NCBI GenBank assembly: GCA_964480195.1
Contig: CAYZOJ010000043.1
Location: 1 to 12,855, forward strand
Direction of reading: 5' to 3'
Length of the DNA stretch: 12,855 nucleotides
DNA from: Stercoripulliclostridium_A sp964480195
GTDB taxonomy: Bacteria; Bacillota; Clostridia; Christensenellales; DTU072
The notes below the pieces were generated by a model, which did not search any database, was not told where the DNA came from, and saw only the letters and a program-made list of their open reading frames with translations. Positions 4,948 to 12,855 of the stretch are shown here, piece by piece. Position numbers and translations under genes: made by a program. Within the stretch, counting starts at the first letter, position 1; each line of letters opens with the position of its first letter.

Positions 4948-7900
4948 TTAAGCTTTGCGTCTGAAGATCATATAGAGCATAAGCACTGTTGTTGCGAACA
5001 CGAGTCCGCAAACGATAATGAGTATCGGAACCGCGTTTTCGCGTTCGGAAACGAAGTAAACGCTTTCGCCCGCGATTGCGCTGACGGAGATAAATCCGTC
5101 CTCATCGGTTTCGAGGTTGGCGTCTGCGACCTTTTGACCGTCCGCGTCGACAACGTAGGAAGAGAACTTCTTGGAGCTTGCAAGTTCCTCGGTGGGTTTA
5201 ACCTTGAGAGCGACGTCGCTACCGTTGAAGTACTCGCCGACGGTGTAGTTGATACCGTCGCTTTCGATGACGAACTTATACGCGCCGTCGAGCTGTTGCA
5301 TAAACTCGGAATTCGAAAGCGAGCTTTCCTCGTTGCGTTCGACTATGAGTTTGTCGTCGGGGTTAAAGCCGTCGCTGTTGTCTATTGCAAACACCAAGCC
5401 GTCTATTTCGGCGGTAAGTCTAACGGGGCAAATTTCGACGTAGAAAGTTACGGGAGCGGGAGCCGAGTAGCCTTCGACCGCCTCTGCGGACACGACTACT
5501 TCATACGAACCGATTTCGGTAAAGGAGTTGGAAACGACCGAGCCTCTCACGGTAAACACGAGTTTCGCGCCGGAGTTGACGGAAGCTTCCGCCGAGACGG
5601 GTTCGCCGTCGTAAATCTTGCGATAGAGTTCGGAGCCGAGCGTAATTCTTGCAAGGCGTACGAGATCGAACGTCGCACCGACGACGGTTATATCGTAATT
5701 CTCGTTATCGGCATAGGTTGCGGACAGCGCATAGGCGCCGGGTTCGGAGCCGATTTCGCCGACGACCTCGATATCGAGGCTGTCGCCCGCGACAACACCG
5801 CCTTCGACAGTAAATCTATCGTCCTTAAGATCTCTTGCGGAAGTACCGGTTTGATTTTCGACGATTATTTTGAGGGGACGTTTAGTTATGGAGTAAATGC
5901 CGTCGACGACTACAATGTCGTAAAGCGGATTCTCGACGGTTCCGAAAATCGCATATTCGCCGATTGCCTTACCGGATTCTCTTTGTGCGGACACCGCGAG
6001 CGTATCGCCCTCGAGTACGGAACCCGACGTTACCGTATAGGTGAATTTATGGTCGGAATCGCCGTAAAGTGCCGAAATATCGTCGAATTTAACGGTGAGT
6101 TGACGCTTCGTAATCGTATAGGTACCCGCCGAAACGACGATATTGTAGTTCGGGTTTGACGCCGTCGCGCTGAGGGTATAGGTACCTATATCACGAATAA
6201 CTCTATCGGTGGAGATAATAACGCCGATGTCGTCGTCGCCGTAAACGAAGCCGTCTGTTATGGTATAGTCGTCGTCGGTGAATACCACGTCGTCGCCGTA
6301 TTGTCCGACGAGGTCGTTAGCCTTGACGGTTATGCTTGCGCGATAAATCGTTAAAGTCGCCTCTGTACCGACGGACGGATCCGCATAATTTACGCTGTCA
6401 TACTCGAATCTGAGAGAAACGGTATAGCTACCGGCGTTACGGAACGCGAACGGAGTTTGGCTCTCTTGACCGTCGTAAATATAAGTTACGGCAACGCTGT
6501 TCGGAACGCCCGTCGCGCTCACAACGTGATCGGTGCCGTCATAGGATACGTAATCGGTACGGAACTCGTAATTTGCAAAGTTCATTACCGCACGTTTTAT
6601 CGTTACGCGGAGAGTCTTGGTTGCGGACTTATAATTGTCGGTTTCGGGAGCCGAAATCGTAACGTTCAAGTACCCGTCTTCGGGAACAGCGGTAAATACG
6701 TTATTAGAATACGTAAGTCCTGCGTCGGGGTCGGTGTTATTGAATATAGCGCCGTTTATGGTTTGTTCCAAGCCGTTGTAGGCGTATTCGGTGCTCTCTA
6801 TGAGCGAGGTATCTATGACCGTGGTGGCTTTTTCGACATAGACGGTTACGTCGACGGACGCGCCAAAGTGGTTTTGAGTTTCGCCGACGGAAAGCGTAAT
6901 GACGTGAGTACCCGCGTTGAAAGGCTCTTCGGGGTAATTGATACCGATGTTGTAACCGGAGATATCGCTATTGTCGTGAGTCGCGTAACGAACGGAATCC
7001 GCTCTGATATAGACACCGCCCGCGACGTAAACGTACGTTGCGCCGTCTATACGGCTGACGTCGAGATTTACGGGACGTTTGGTAATGCGGAAGACTCCGT
7101 TTACGACGGTAACGTCATAGTCGCCGTTATTGGTAGTTGCGTAGATTGCGTACTCGCCGACGATACCACCGCCCTGACGGGTAAGACGAACGTTCAAGCT
7201 ATCGCCCTCGACAACGCCTTCCGTGGTATAAGCGCTCTGATTAAGCGACTTGACCTCGCCGTAAACGTACTCTTGCGTGCTTACGGTCAGGGTCGCGGAA
7301 CGCTTTTGAACGGTCATCACGGAATCGACGACGGAAATTTCGTAGTTATCGTTTTCGAGGTTTGCGGTCAACGCATATCCGCCGATTGAGCCGTCATTGG
7401 CGTATGCCACGTGAACGTGTTCGCCGTCGTTCTTATAGACGATTACGGGGATGAGCTTGTCGCCCGATTTTACTTCACCCTCTCCGAACGCATACGCGGT
7501 TTGGTCGATAACGGCTTCGGCGCCGTCATAGGTATAGTATTGAGGGGCAAGGGTAAGATTGAGTTGCGCACGCGTTACCGTAAACGTTGCGGGAACGAAA
7601 GTTACGTTGTAGTTAGCGTTTCCGTCATAAGAACCGCTAAGCGCGTAACCGCCGTCGCGAACGATGTACTTTTGGGCGTCCTCGATACCGATCTTTATGC
7701 CGATATCGTCGCCGTCCATAATCTTAAGGTCGCTCGTAACGGTGTAAGCGGTCTGATCGACAACGGGCGCGATATCGCCGTTATAGACGTCGGTTTGGTT
7801 GCCGAGTTCGATGGTTACATCGCGTTCGGAAACGTAATACTTCGCGTTTTCGAGGAGTTCGTCCTTGTTAGTCTTAAAGGTTACGCGGTAGTTTTTGTTG

Positions 7901-10900
7901 TCGTAATTTGCGGTAATGCCGTATTCGCCGACGGGACGGTAACTTCCTTCGTATTCGGGAAGAGTGATTTTTTCGTTGAGATCGTCGTCCTCGGCTTTCC
8001 AAGACGGGGTTCCGGTCAAAATCTTATCGCCGTTACCGTATATTTCGGAAAGGAGCGAACTGTCGACCGTATACTCTATCTCGCGAGGGTTAATCGTGAT
8101 ATACGCGGTGAACGTATCCTTGATACGGCTGTAACCGTTTATGTTATGGGTAAAGTAGAGGGTAATTTGATAAGCCTCGGCACTTGCATAACGTTGCTCG
8201 TTATTGGTGTAATGCGCGGTTATCGTCTGTCCCTCGGGAAGAGTTTCGCCCACTTGATTTTTGATGATGTCTTCGATAATACCGTCTTTAATATATATCG
8301 AGTGCTTTTCGCCGTCATACGTGAACGTTGCGCTTTCAAACACTACGCTCGACATATCGAAGCTTGCTTTAAAGATGTTAAAGTTATTCGTGCGCGTAAC
8401 GAATTTAATATTATAGTTTATGTCGCACGTTTCGGGATTTGCGTTACCCGTCATTATCGGATTAACGGTCTGGAAGCCGACTACTTTTTCGATAGCGTCG
8501 ATATCGACGGTCGGGAGCACGTTAAGTACGGTTGCGTCTTCGCCGGTAACAAAGCCCGAATAACCGAACTTAAAGTCGCTTGCCTTCAGGGTTCCGAGGT
8601 CATTATACGACGTTTCGTAGTCTTCGACATAGACCTCGAGGTCAATCTTGTTGACGGTAAGGGTTCCTTGAACATAGGTTTCGTCGGTTATGACGTAGTT
8701 ATCGGAAAGTATCTTGAGTCCGTAAGGTACGATATTGTAAACGCCCGCGTCGAAGTACCCTCTTGCGTTTGCTACGGGAGTCCCGTTAAGAGCGACTTCC
8801 GAGGTATCGAGAACGAGCTCATCGGTATCTCCCATGCCGTACGCCACGCCCTCATAGCTTATGCGCGACATAAAGTCGTAGCCGGTGCCGACGGTGCCGT
8901 AGTCTTTAACGTCGGACGCGTATTTGACGGTAATGAGTTTCTTTTCGATTACGAGAGTGCCCTCTACGAACACGTACTTGTAGTTACGTTCCGAGTTCTC
9001 CGCGGTAAAGCCCTCTGCGCAAACGGGAGTAATCATATAGGTACCCTGACCGAAGCTTTCGGGAGCCAAAACAACGGGTTTGTTTTGGAGTACGTCCTCG
9101 TTATCTCCGCGTTCGAAGCCCTCGTAAACGGGCGTCCAGGGGAATACGAGTTCGGTGCCGTTCATATGCACGTCGCCGTACCCTAACGTTTCGTTTTTGA
9201 ACCTGACGGTGAGTTTCTTTTGGGTAATTTCGAGAGTGCCGTTAACGTATTCGAATACGTAGTTTTGGTTTACGCACGTTGCATCCGAAAGAGTCAGATC
9301 GTAAGTTCCGACGTTTACGGGAATACCCTCTTCGCCGTAAGAAAGGACGGAATTCGTCTTGACCATCGTTTGGGCATTTTCGTCCGCAAGAGTTTCGAGC
9401 CAGCCGGTATATGTTATATTGAGTGCGGGTTCGGTGCCGTAAATAACGCTTTCGCCCGCGTATTTAACGGTTATCGTTACGGGCAAAACCGTAAAGTCGC
9501 CGGGCACGTTTTCGGGCTTATAGTTCTTTGCGGAGCACCCGTACGGTGTGAGCGTGTAGGAACCAGCGTTTATACCCGTATTACGCGGGACGGAAGCGGA
9601 AGCGAAATAATCGGAACTAAGGTTGTTCTCCGATTCTCCGTCTACAAATCCCGAGTATTCGATAGCTTTTTGAGGCTGTAACGCGGTGCCGTTATAGATG
9701 ACCGTTTCGCCGGGATAGGTTACGGTCAAAGTCTTTTTATTTACGGTAAGGCTTCCCGCCGAGTATAAGAAGTTATAGTTTTTGGCTTCGCCGTTTTCGG
9801 GGCAAACGGTGTATTGTCCGCAATCGACGTATCCCCATTGATTGACTGCGGGAACGGGAGCGACGGGAACGACGTCAAGAACGGCAACGCTATCCACACC
9901 GACGAATCCTTCATAAGTAAGGGCGACTACAAAGTCTGCCTGAACCTCGCCGTAGATCTTAATATTCGTTTGCGCCTTGACGGTAAGTTGCGCTTTATTT
10001 ATGGTAAGGGTTCCGGGGAGCACGGTTACGATGTAGTTACCGTTGACTGCGGTAAACGAGAAATTGTTTTCGCCGAGGGTGTACGTACCCGCGTCGCGCG
10101 GAATATCCGATTTAACCACGTCGTACAATGCGTCGGACGACGTATCTCCGTCCACAAGACCTTCGAAGTTGAACGCGATACTCGGGTTGACGCCGTAAGT
10201 AACGGTATTGCCTTTATATTCGGCTGTCATTGCCTTGGGAGTAACTTCGAGGGTGCCCTCAACGTAGGTAAGATCGTAGTTCTTGGAGTTACCTTTACTC
10301 GGAGCATACGAGTAAGTTCCCACGTTAATTCTACCGCTCGGGAACTCCACGCGCGGATAAACGTTGACGTTTGCAAAAGCGTCCGAGGGCGTTTCGGTGT
10401 AGACTGCGCCGTCCTTTTGGTAAGACACGAATCCAGAGTATTCGAGTTTGCCTTTCGGCGCGGTGCCGTAGACTACCGTTTCACCGATGTAAGTAACGGT
10501 AAGCGAAGCTTTCTTGATTTCGGCGTATCTGTTCGTTTCGCCTGCGACCTTATAGTTCTTAGCGTCGCCGGGCTCGACGGAGATGTAATATTGACCGACG
10601 TTCGGCCAGTTATCGGCATTGAGGTAAGCTACCGACTCTTTTGTAAGAACCTCGATACCCTCTCCGCTTGCAAAGCCCTCGTAGTAGACCTTGAGTTCGG
10701 GCGCAACGCCGTCGTAAACGCGCTCATAAGTCGCGCCCGCCGTTTCGCCGAAGCCCCAGAAGTACGAGTTAAGGGTATGCTTTTCAACATTGAGTTTGCC
10801 GGTTGCCTTGTAGACGATTTCGTAATTCGCGTTGCCTTGGGCGTTAGGTTTAATCGAACCGCCTTCGGGAACGTAACTGTAATTTCCCGCGTCGATGTTT

Positions 10901-12855
10901 CCGTACGCGTTACGCGAGGGATTTACGGTAGGCAATACGTCGAATACCGTTTCGTCCTCGTCATAAACAAATCCCGCATAATAGAGAGCGAACTCCGGCT
11001 CGTTTCCGTAAGTTACGCTTTCTCCGCGATAAGTAACCGTAAGCGTTTGGGGTGTTACCGTTACTTGGGCGGGTGAAGGCGCAAGCGTATAGCGGAAGTT
11101 CTGGTGGAGCGTAGCGAGATTTTGTCCTTCTTTGACATACGGCACATGCGTTCCGACGCACGGCTTATCGCCTATTGTCAACACGGGGTATCCGCTTGAG
11201 GGCGACGCAAACGTGTATCCCGCACGCGGACTGAATCCATCATACGGCGTAAACGTAAGGTTCTGCGCATTGGTTTTGCCGAGGTTTATATCCTCACCGT
11301 ACACGGCGGATACGCTACCTATGTTCACAATAACTTCGAGCTTGCTTATCGTAAATCTCGCGGAATACATCGTGATATTGTAATTTCCGTATTCCTTAGT
11401 CGCGCCGTCCGTTATGACGCCGTTTTTAAGCTGTTCTTCAAAATAGATTTTATAGTCAACGTACGCGGTGTAATCACCGTCTTGGGTGGCGTTTTCGCCG
11501 GATTCTCTTGTAATCGTCGATACGAATTTCTCAAAATCGTTTTGGTCTTTGGCGGTTTTGGGATCCTCCGTCCAAGAATACTTAAACGCGGGATCGGCTT
11601 CGCCGTAAATCTTTTGGGCGTCTATCGCACGGATTTCTATCGGACGAAGAGTAATGTTCGCCTCACAGGTGGCTACGGTGTTACCCAACGAATAATTATC
11701 CTTATCCGCGCCTCCCGAAATCTTAATGCCGTCTACCGTTACGGCACGCGTGCCGACGTTGGCGTCTGCAAACGTCGCAGTCCCGTACGTAAACGTTACT
11801 TCGTCGCCCGCGATAATGTTTTGACCCGTTAACGTAACCGTGTTTATCGCGGTCGTACCGTCGTAAACCTTATCCGTCGCGGTTATCGTTACCGTCGCAA
11901 CCCTTGCTTTGATTGTCGCGGTACAGGTTATATTACCAATACTTCCGTCGTTTCCAAGGTCTTTTGCCGAAATATTGTATGTTATACCGTCTGCCGTCCA
12001 AGTGCCCGCAGATACCGTGTAGTTTGTTATCTTGTAAGTGCACGTGAGCGCAATACCGCTAACGGTAACTGTCTTGTTTTCACCGACTTTCTTGTCGCCG
12101 AAAGTGGCAGCCGCGGAAGAACCGTTTATCGACACCGTTTCGCTGTTGACCGCGCCCTTAACGCTTCCGTATGCGGATATCTTATGCGAAACTGTTCCGT
12201 CATAAGTCTTTTCTTTATCGACTGTTATTCCCTCGATTGTAAGCGCTTTTCGACTTATCGTGCCTTTCGTGCTCGCGTCGGTAGAGTCGCCGTTGGTTAT
12301 CGTATACGAAGCTTTAACGTCGTCAGAACCCTCTTTTACAAAAGCCCCGTTAACCCGTAACGTATACGTACCGATGTCTTTTTGGGCATTTCCCGCACTG
12401 TCGACGTATATACATTCAGGGTTCGACGGCTTCGCACTGAATCCGTCACCCGAATGGACCGTCCCTGAAGTTATTTGCCAGTTGTCGTCAAAAGTCGCGT
12501 TTGCGGTTCCGTCATAAATCTTGTTTCCGTTGTTAGGAAAAACGGGAGAATACGTTAACGATTGCGCCTTGATATTAAGAGTTTGCGTCGCCGTTTGCCC
12601 TACAAGTTTATCTCCGCAATAAATCTCGATTTTTGCGGTATAATCTCCCGCATATCGAGGCGGTTCCGTACTCCCTATCGTTCGTTCCGCCAACGTAGTT
12701 CCCGAGTATATCACACTCGCAGTATACGCGCCGTCATTGGAAATCGCCGGCGCCGGCGTCGCACACCCGATTGTATATGGCGTATTGCTGTATGTGGGCT
12801 CCTTTGTACTACCTCTCTTAAACTCCGCAGTTGTCCAACTCGTATCGGCCGTTGC
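4948..12855 (-). CDS. Giant YDG/MBG-repeat cell-surface protein with C-terminal membrane anchor (N-terminus outside window)
   Basis: The frame is open from the right edge to the TAA at 4948. A GTG at 12714 could be read as a start, but 47 further codons in frame continue to the edge with similar composition (for example YSNTPYTIGCATPAPA), so the gene is truncated by the window at 2635 or more residues. Residue numbers here count from that GTG codon. The order is: an Ig-like unit (to 51); three YDG-type units (52-358) with KIYDGT, KTYDGT and KVYDGT; about ten MBG units of the YGx/GFV type (359-1450); a mixed series of Ig-like units (1451-2429); a non-repetitive domain (2430-2562); one hydrophobic helix (2563-2584); and RRKA. 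Such proteins are predicted extracellular stalks or adhesins of beta-sandwich units, threaded outward with the tail in the cytoplasm. There is no LPxTG motif. The signal peptide and any ligand-binding head would be upstream. The exact function is unknown. Confidence 0.9.
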   Translation of the reverse strand, partial: ATADTSWTTAEFKRGSTKEPTYSNTPYTIGCATPAPAISNDGAYTASVIYSGTTLAERTIGSTEPPRYAGDYTAKIEIYCGDKLVGQTATQTLNIKAQSLTYSPVFPNNGNKIYDGTANATFDDNWQITSGTVHSGDGFSAKPSNPECIYVDSAGNAQKDIGTYTLRVNGAFVKEGSDDVKASYTITNGDSTDASTKGTISRKALTIEGITVDKEKTYDGTVSHKISAYGSVKGAVNSETVSINGSSAAATFGDKKVGENKTVTVSGIALTCTYKITNYTVSAGTWTADGITYNISAKDLGNDGSIGNITCTATIKARVATVTITATDKVYDGTTAINTVTLTGQNIIAGDEVTFTYGTATFADANVGTRAVTVDGIKISGGADKDNYSLGNTVATCEANITLRPIEIRAIDAQKIYGEADPAFKYSWTEDPKTAKDQNDFEKFVSTITRESGENATQDGDYTAYVDYKIYFEEQLKNGVITDGATKEYGNYNITMYSARFTISKLEVIVNIGSVSAVYGEDINLGKTNAQNLTFTPYDGFSPRAGYTFASPSSGYPVLTIGDKPCVGTHVPYVKEGQNLATLHQNFRYTLAPSPAQVTVTPQTLTVTYRGESVTYGNEPEFALYYAGFVYDEDETVFDVLPTVNPSRNAYGNIDAGNYSYVPEGGSIKPNAQGNANYEIVYKATGKLNVEKHTLNSYFWGFGETAGATYERVYDGVAPELKVYYEGFASGEGIEVLTKESVAYLNADNWPNVGQYYISVEPGDAKNYKVAGETNRYAEIKKASLTVTYIGETVVYGTAPKGKLEYSGFVSYQKDGAVYTETPSDAFANVNVYPRVEFPSGRINVGTYSYAPSKGNSKNYDLTYVEGTLEVTPKAMTAEYKGNTVTYGVNPSIAFNFEGLVDGDTSSDALYDVVKSDIPRDAGTYTLGENNFSFTAVNGNYIVTVLPGTLTINKAQLTVKAQTNIKIYGEVQADFVVALTYEGFVGVDSVAVLDVVPVAPVPAVNQWGYVDCGQYTVCPENGEAKNYNFLYSAGSLTVNKKTLTVTYPGETVIYNGTALQPQKAIEYSGFVDGESENNLSSDYFASASVPRNTGINAGSYTLTPYGCSAKNYKPENVPGDFTVLPVTITVKYAGESVIYGTEPALNITYTGWLETLADENAQTMVKTNSVLSYGEEGIPVNVGTYDLTLSDATCVNQNYVFEYVNGTLEITQKKLTVRFKNETLGYGDVHMNGTELVFPWTPVYEGFERGDNEDVLQNKPVVLAPESFGQGTYMITPVCAEGFTAENSERNYKYVFVEGTLVIEKKLITVKYASDVKDYGTVGTGYDFMSRISYEGVAYGMGDTDELVLDTSEVALNGTPVANARGYFDAGVYNIVPYGLKILSDNYVITDETYVQGTLTVNKIDLEVYVEDYETSYNDLGTLKASDFKFGYSGFVTGEDATVLNVLPTVDIDAIEKVVGFQTVNPIMTGNANPETCDINYNIKFVTRTNNFNIFKASFDMSSVVFESATFTYDGEKHSIYIKDGIIEDIIKNQVGETLPEGQTITAHYTNNEQRYASAEAYQITLYFTHNINGYSRIKDTFTAYITINPREIEYTVDSSLLSEIYGNGDKILTGTPSWKAEDDDLNEKITLPEYEGSYRPVGEYGITANYDNKNYRVTFKTNKDELLENAKYYVSERDVTIELGNQTDVYNGDIAPVVDQTAYTVTSDLKIMDGDDIGIKIGIEDAQKYIVRDGGYALSGSYDGNANYNVTFVPATFTVTRAQLNLTLAPQYYTYDGAEAVIDQTAYAFGEGEVKSGDKLIPVIVYKNDGEHVHVAYANDGSIGGYALTANLENDNYEISVVDSVMTVQKRSATLTVSTQEYVYGEVKSLNQSAYTTEGVVEGDSLNVRLTRQGGGIVGEYAIYATTNNGDYDVTVVNGVFRITKRPVNLDVSRIDGATYVYVAGGVYIRADSVRYATHDNSDISGYNIGINYPEEPFNAGTHVITLSVGETQNHFGASVDVTVYVEKATTVIDTSLIESTEYAYNGLEQTINGAIFNNTDPDAGLTYSNNVFTAVPEDGYLNVTISAPETDNYKSATKTLRVTIKRAVMNFANYEFRTDYVSYDGTDHVVSATGVPNSVAVTYIYDGQESQTPFAFRNAGSYTVSLRFEYDSVNYADPSVGTEATLTIYRASITVKANDLVGQYGDDVVFTDDDYTITDGFVYGDDDIGVIISTDRVIRDIGTYTLSATASNPNYNIVVSAGTYTITKRQLTVKFDDISALYGDSDHKFTYTVTSGSVLEGDTLAVSAQRESGKAIGEYAIFGTVENPLYDIVVVDGIYSITKRPLKIIVENQTGTSARDLKDDRFTVEGGVVAGDSLDIEVVGEIGSEPGAYALSATYADNENYDITVVGATFDLVRLARITLGSELYRKIYDGEPVSAEASVNSGAKLVFTVRGSVVSNSFTEIGSYEVVVSAEAVEGYSAPAPVTFYVEICPVRLTAEIDGLVFAIDNSDGFNPDDKLIVERNEESSLSNSEFMQQLDGAYKFVIESDGINYTVGEYFNGSDVALKVKPTEELASSKKFSSYVVDADGQKVADANLETDEDGFISVSAIAGESVYFVSERENAVPILIIVCGLVFATTVLMLYMIFRRKA
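4963..5028 (-). other. C-terminal transmembrane helix of the surface protein
   Basis: Residues 2563-2584 (PILIIVCGLVFATTVL then MLYMIF) are continuously hydrophobic and are followed by RRKA and the stop. The positive-inside tail predicts an N-out orientation. There is no sortase motif before it. Confidence 0.88.
5029..5427 (-). other. Membrane-proximal non-repetitive domain of the surface protein
   Basis: Residues 2430-2562 lack the YG/YDG motif and are rich in acidic residues and serine (for example DGFNPDDKLIVERNEESS). The segment ends just before the transmembrane helix. I do not recognise the fold. Confidence 0.55.
5428..8364 (-). repeat. Mixed MBG and YDG/YNG Ig-like repeat block of the surface protein
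   Basis: Residues 1451-2429 hold about twelve units of 75-94 residues. One class has YG(D/E) or Y(D/N)G, then V-x-GDxL, a GxYA turn, NYDIxVV and a closing TITKR strand (units at 1632-1880 and 2127-2354). The other class has FTYDGEKHS, YAYNGLEQT, VSYDGTDHV or KIYDGEPVS openings (1451, 1964, 2043, 2355). The unit at 2280-2354 has lost the YG motif but keeps GDSL and ENYDI. Confidence 0.7.
8365..11640 (-). repeat. MBG (YGx/GFV-type) repeat block of the surface protein
   Basis: Residues 359-1450 hold about twelve units of 81-101 residues. The last ten share a pattern: LTVxYxGExVxYG near the start, then YxGFVxGE, a VL/VxP stretch, a NAGxY-like turn, KNYxxxY, and a closing GTLxVxKK strand leading into the next unit. 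The first two (to residue 556) are longer and less regular. The pattern fits Pfam MBG (MBG_2-like) domains. Confidence 0.75.
11641..12561 (-). repeat. Three YDG-type repeat units of the surface protein
   Basis: Units span residues 52-157, 158-272 and 273-358, counted from the GTG at 12714. Each has K-I/T/V-YDGT near its start, and the second and third have a V-G turn in the middle (FGDKKVGENKTVTV, FADANVGTRAVTV). Both also end in a C-x-A-x-I strand (CTATIKARV, CEANITLRP). They match the YDG family (PF18657-like) by eye. Divergence is too great for recent duplication. Confidence 0.75.

Noticed and set aside
5134..11832. Several long plus-strand open frames (up to 591 codons, for example 7411-9186) opposite the giant surface gene.
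   Set aside because: They are shadows of the repeat-coding frame, with unnatural composition and no consistent start signals. The minus-strand frame is continuous with clear YDG/MBG repeats.
5428..12561. The repeats as a recent tandem DNA expansion or phase-variable array.
   Set aside because: Units share only short protein motifs and vary in length. I saw no long near-identical DNA repeats between neighbouring units.
12712..12714. The GTG codon as the true start of the giant surface protein.
   Set aside because: The same frame continues without a stop for 47 codons to the window edge with similar Ser/Thr/Tyr-rich sequence. No signal peptide follows the GTG, although a surface protein needs one.

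Overview
The window looks like a piece of chromosome from an anaerobic, Gram-positive-type bacterium, most likely an uncultured member of the Clostridia. This is inferred from the oxygen-sensitive class III ribonucleotide reductase (NrdD) with a NrdG2-type activase, a textbook sigma-A promoter with strong GGAGG-type ribosome binding sites, moderate G+C, and a very large MBG/YDG-repeat surface protein with a C-terminal membrane anchor. No exact taxon can be named from the sequence. Every convincing gene is on the minus strand, so transcription runs from right to left.

In transcription order, the right-hand 7.9 kb (12855 down to 4948) is one open frame. It encodes at least 2635 residues of a cell-surface repeat protein whose N-terminus lies beyond the window. 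It has three YDG-type units, then about 24 MBG/Ig-like units, a non-repetitive membrane-proximal domain, one transmembrane helix and a short RRKA tail. One nucleotide after its stop comes a xylose-isomerase-like TIM-barrel protein (4946 to 4194), closed by a strong intrinsic terminator (4186 to 4164).

The left 4.1 kb is a deoxyribonucleotide-synthesis module. nrdG (4126 to 3440) has a candidate promoter whose -10 box lies 6 nt before the ATG, which suggests a leaderless mRNA. A 12-bp perfect palindrome sits inside that promoter. After nrdG comes a 130-bp regulatory gap. It holds two NrdR-box-like palindromes 42 bp apart, a consensus DnaA-box 9-mer overlapping one of them, and a perfect TTGACA-17-TATAAT promoter driving nrdD (3309 to 940). 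nrdD carries a fused C-terminal glutaredoxin-like domain. It overlaps the next gene, a thioredoxin-reductase-like flavoprotein (947 to 30), by 8 bp.

How the genes work together: NrdG makes the glycyl radical on NrdD, and NrdD reduces ribonucleotides. The fused redoxin (CPNC) probably re-reduces NrdD, and the coupled flavoprotein (CALC) probably re-reduces the redoxin. The flavoprotein lacks the arginines that bind the NADPH 2'-phosphate in classical thioredoxin reductase, so its electron donor is probably not NADPH. The redox module and its control region are the most interesting part of the window. The giant surface protein is the other feature worth attention. There is no RNA gene, CRISPR array or transposon that I can support.
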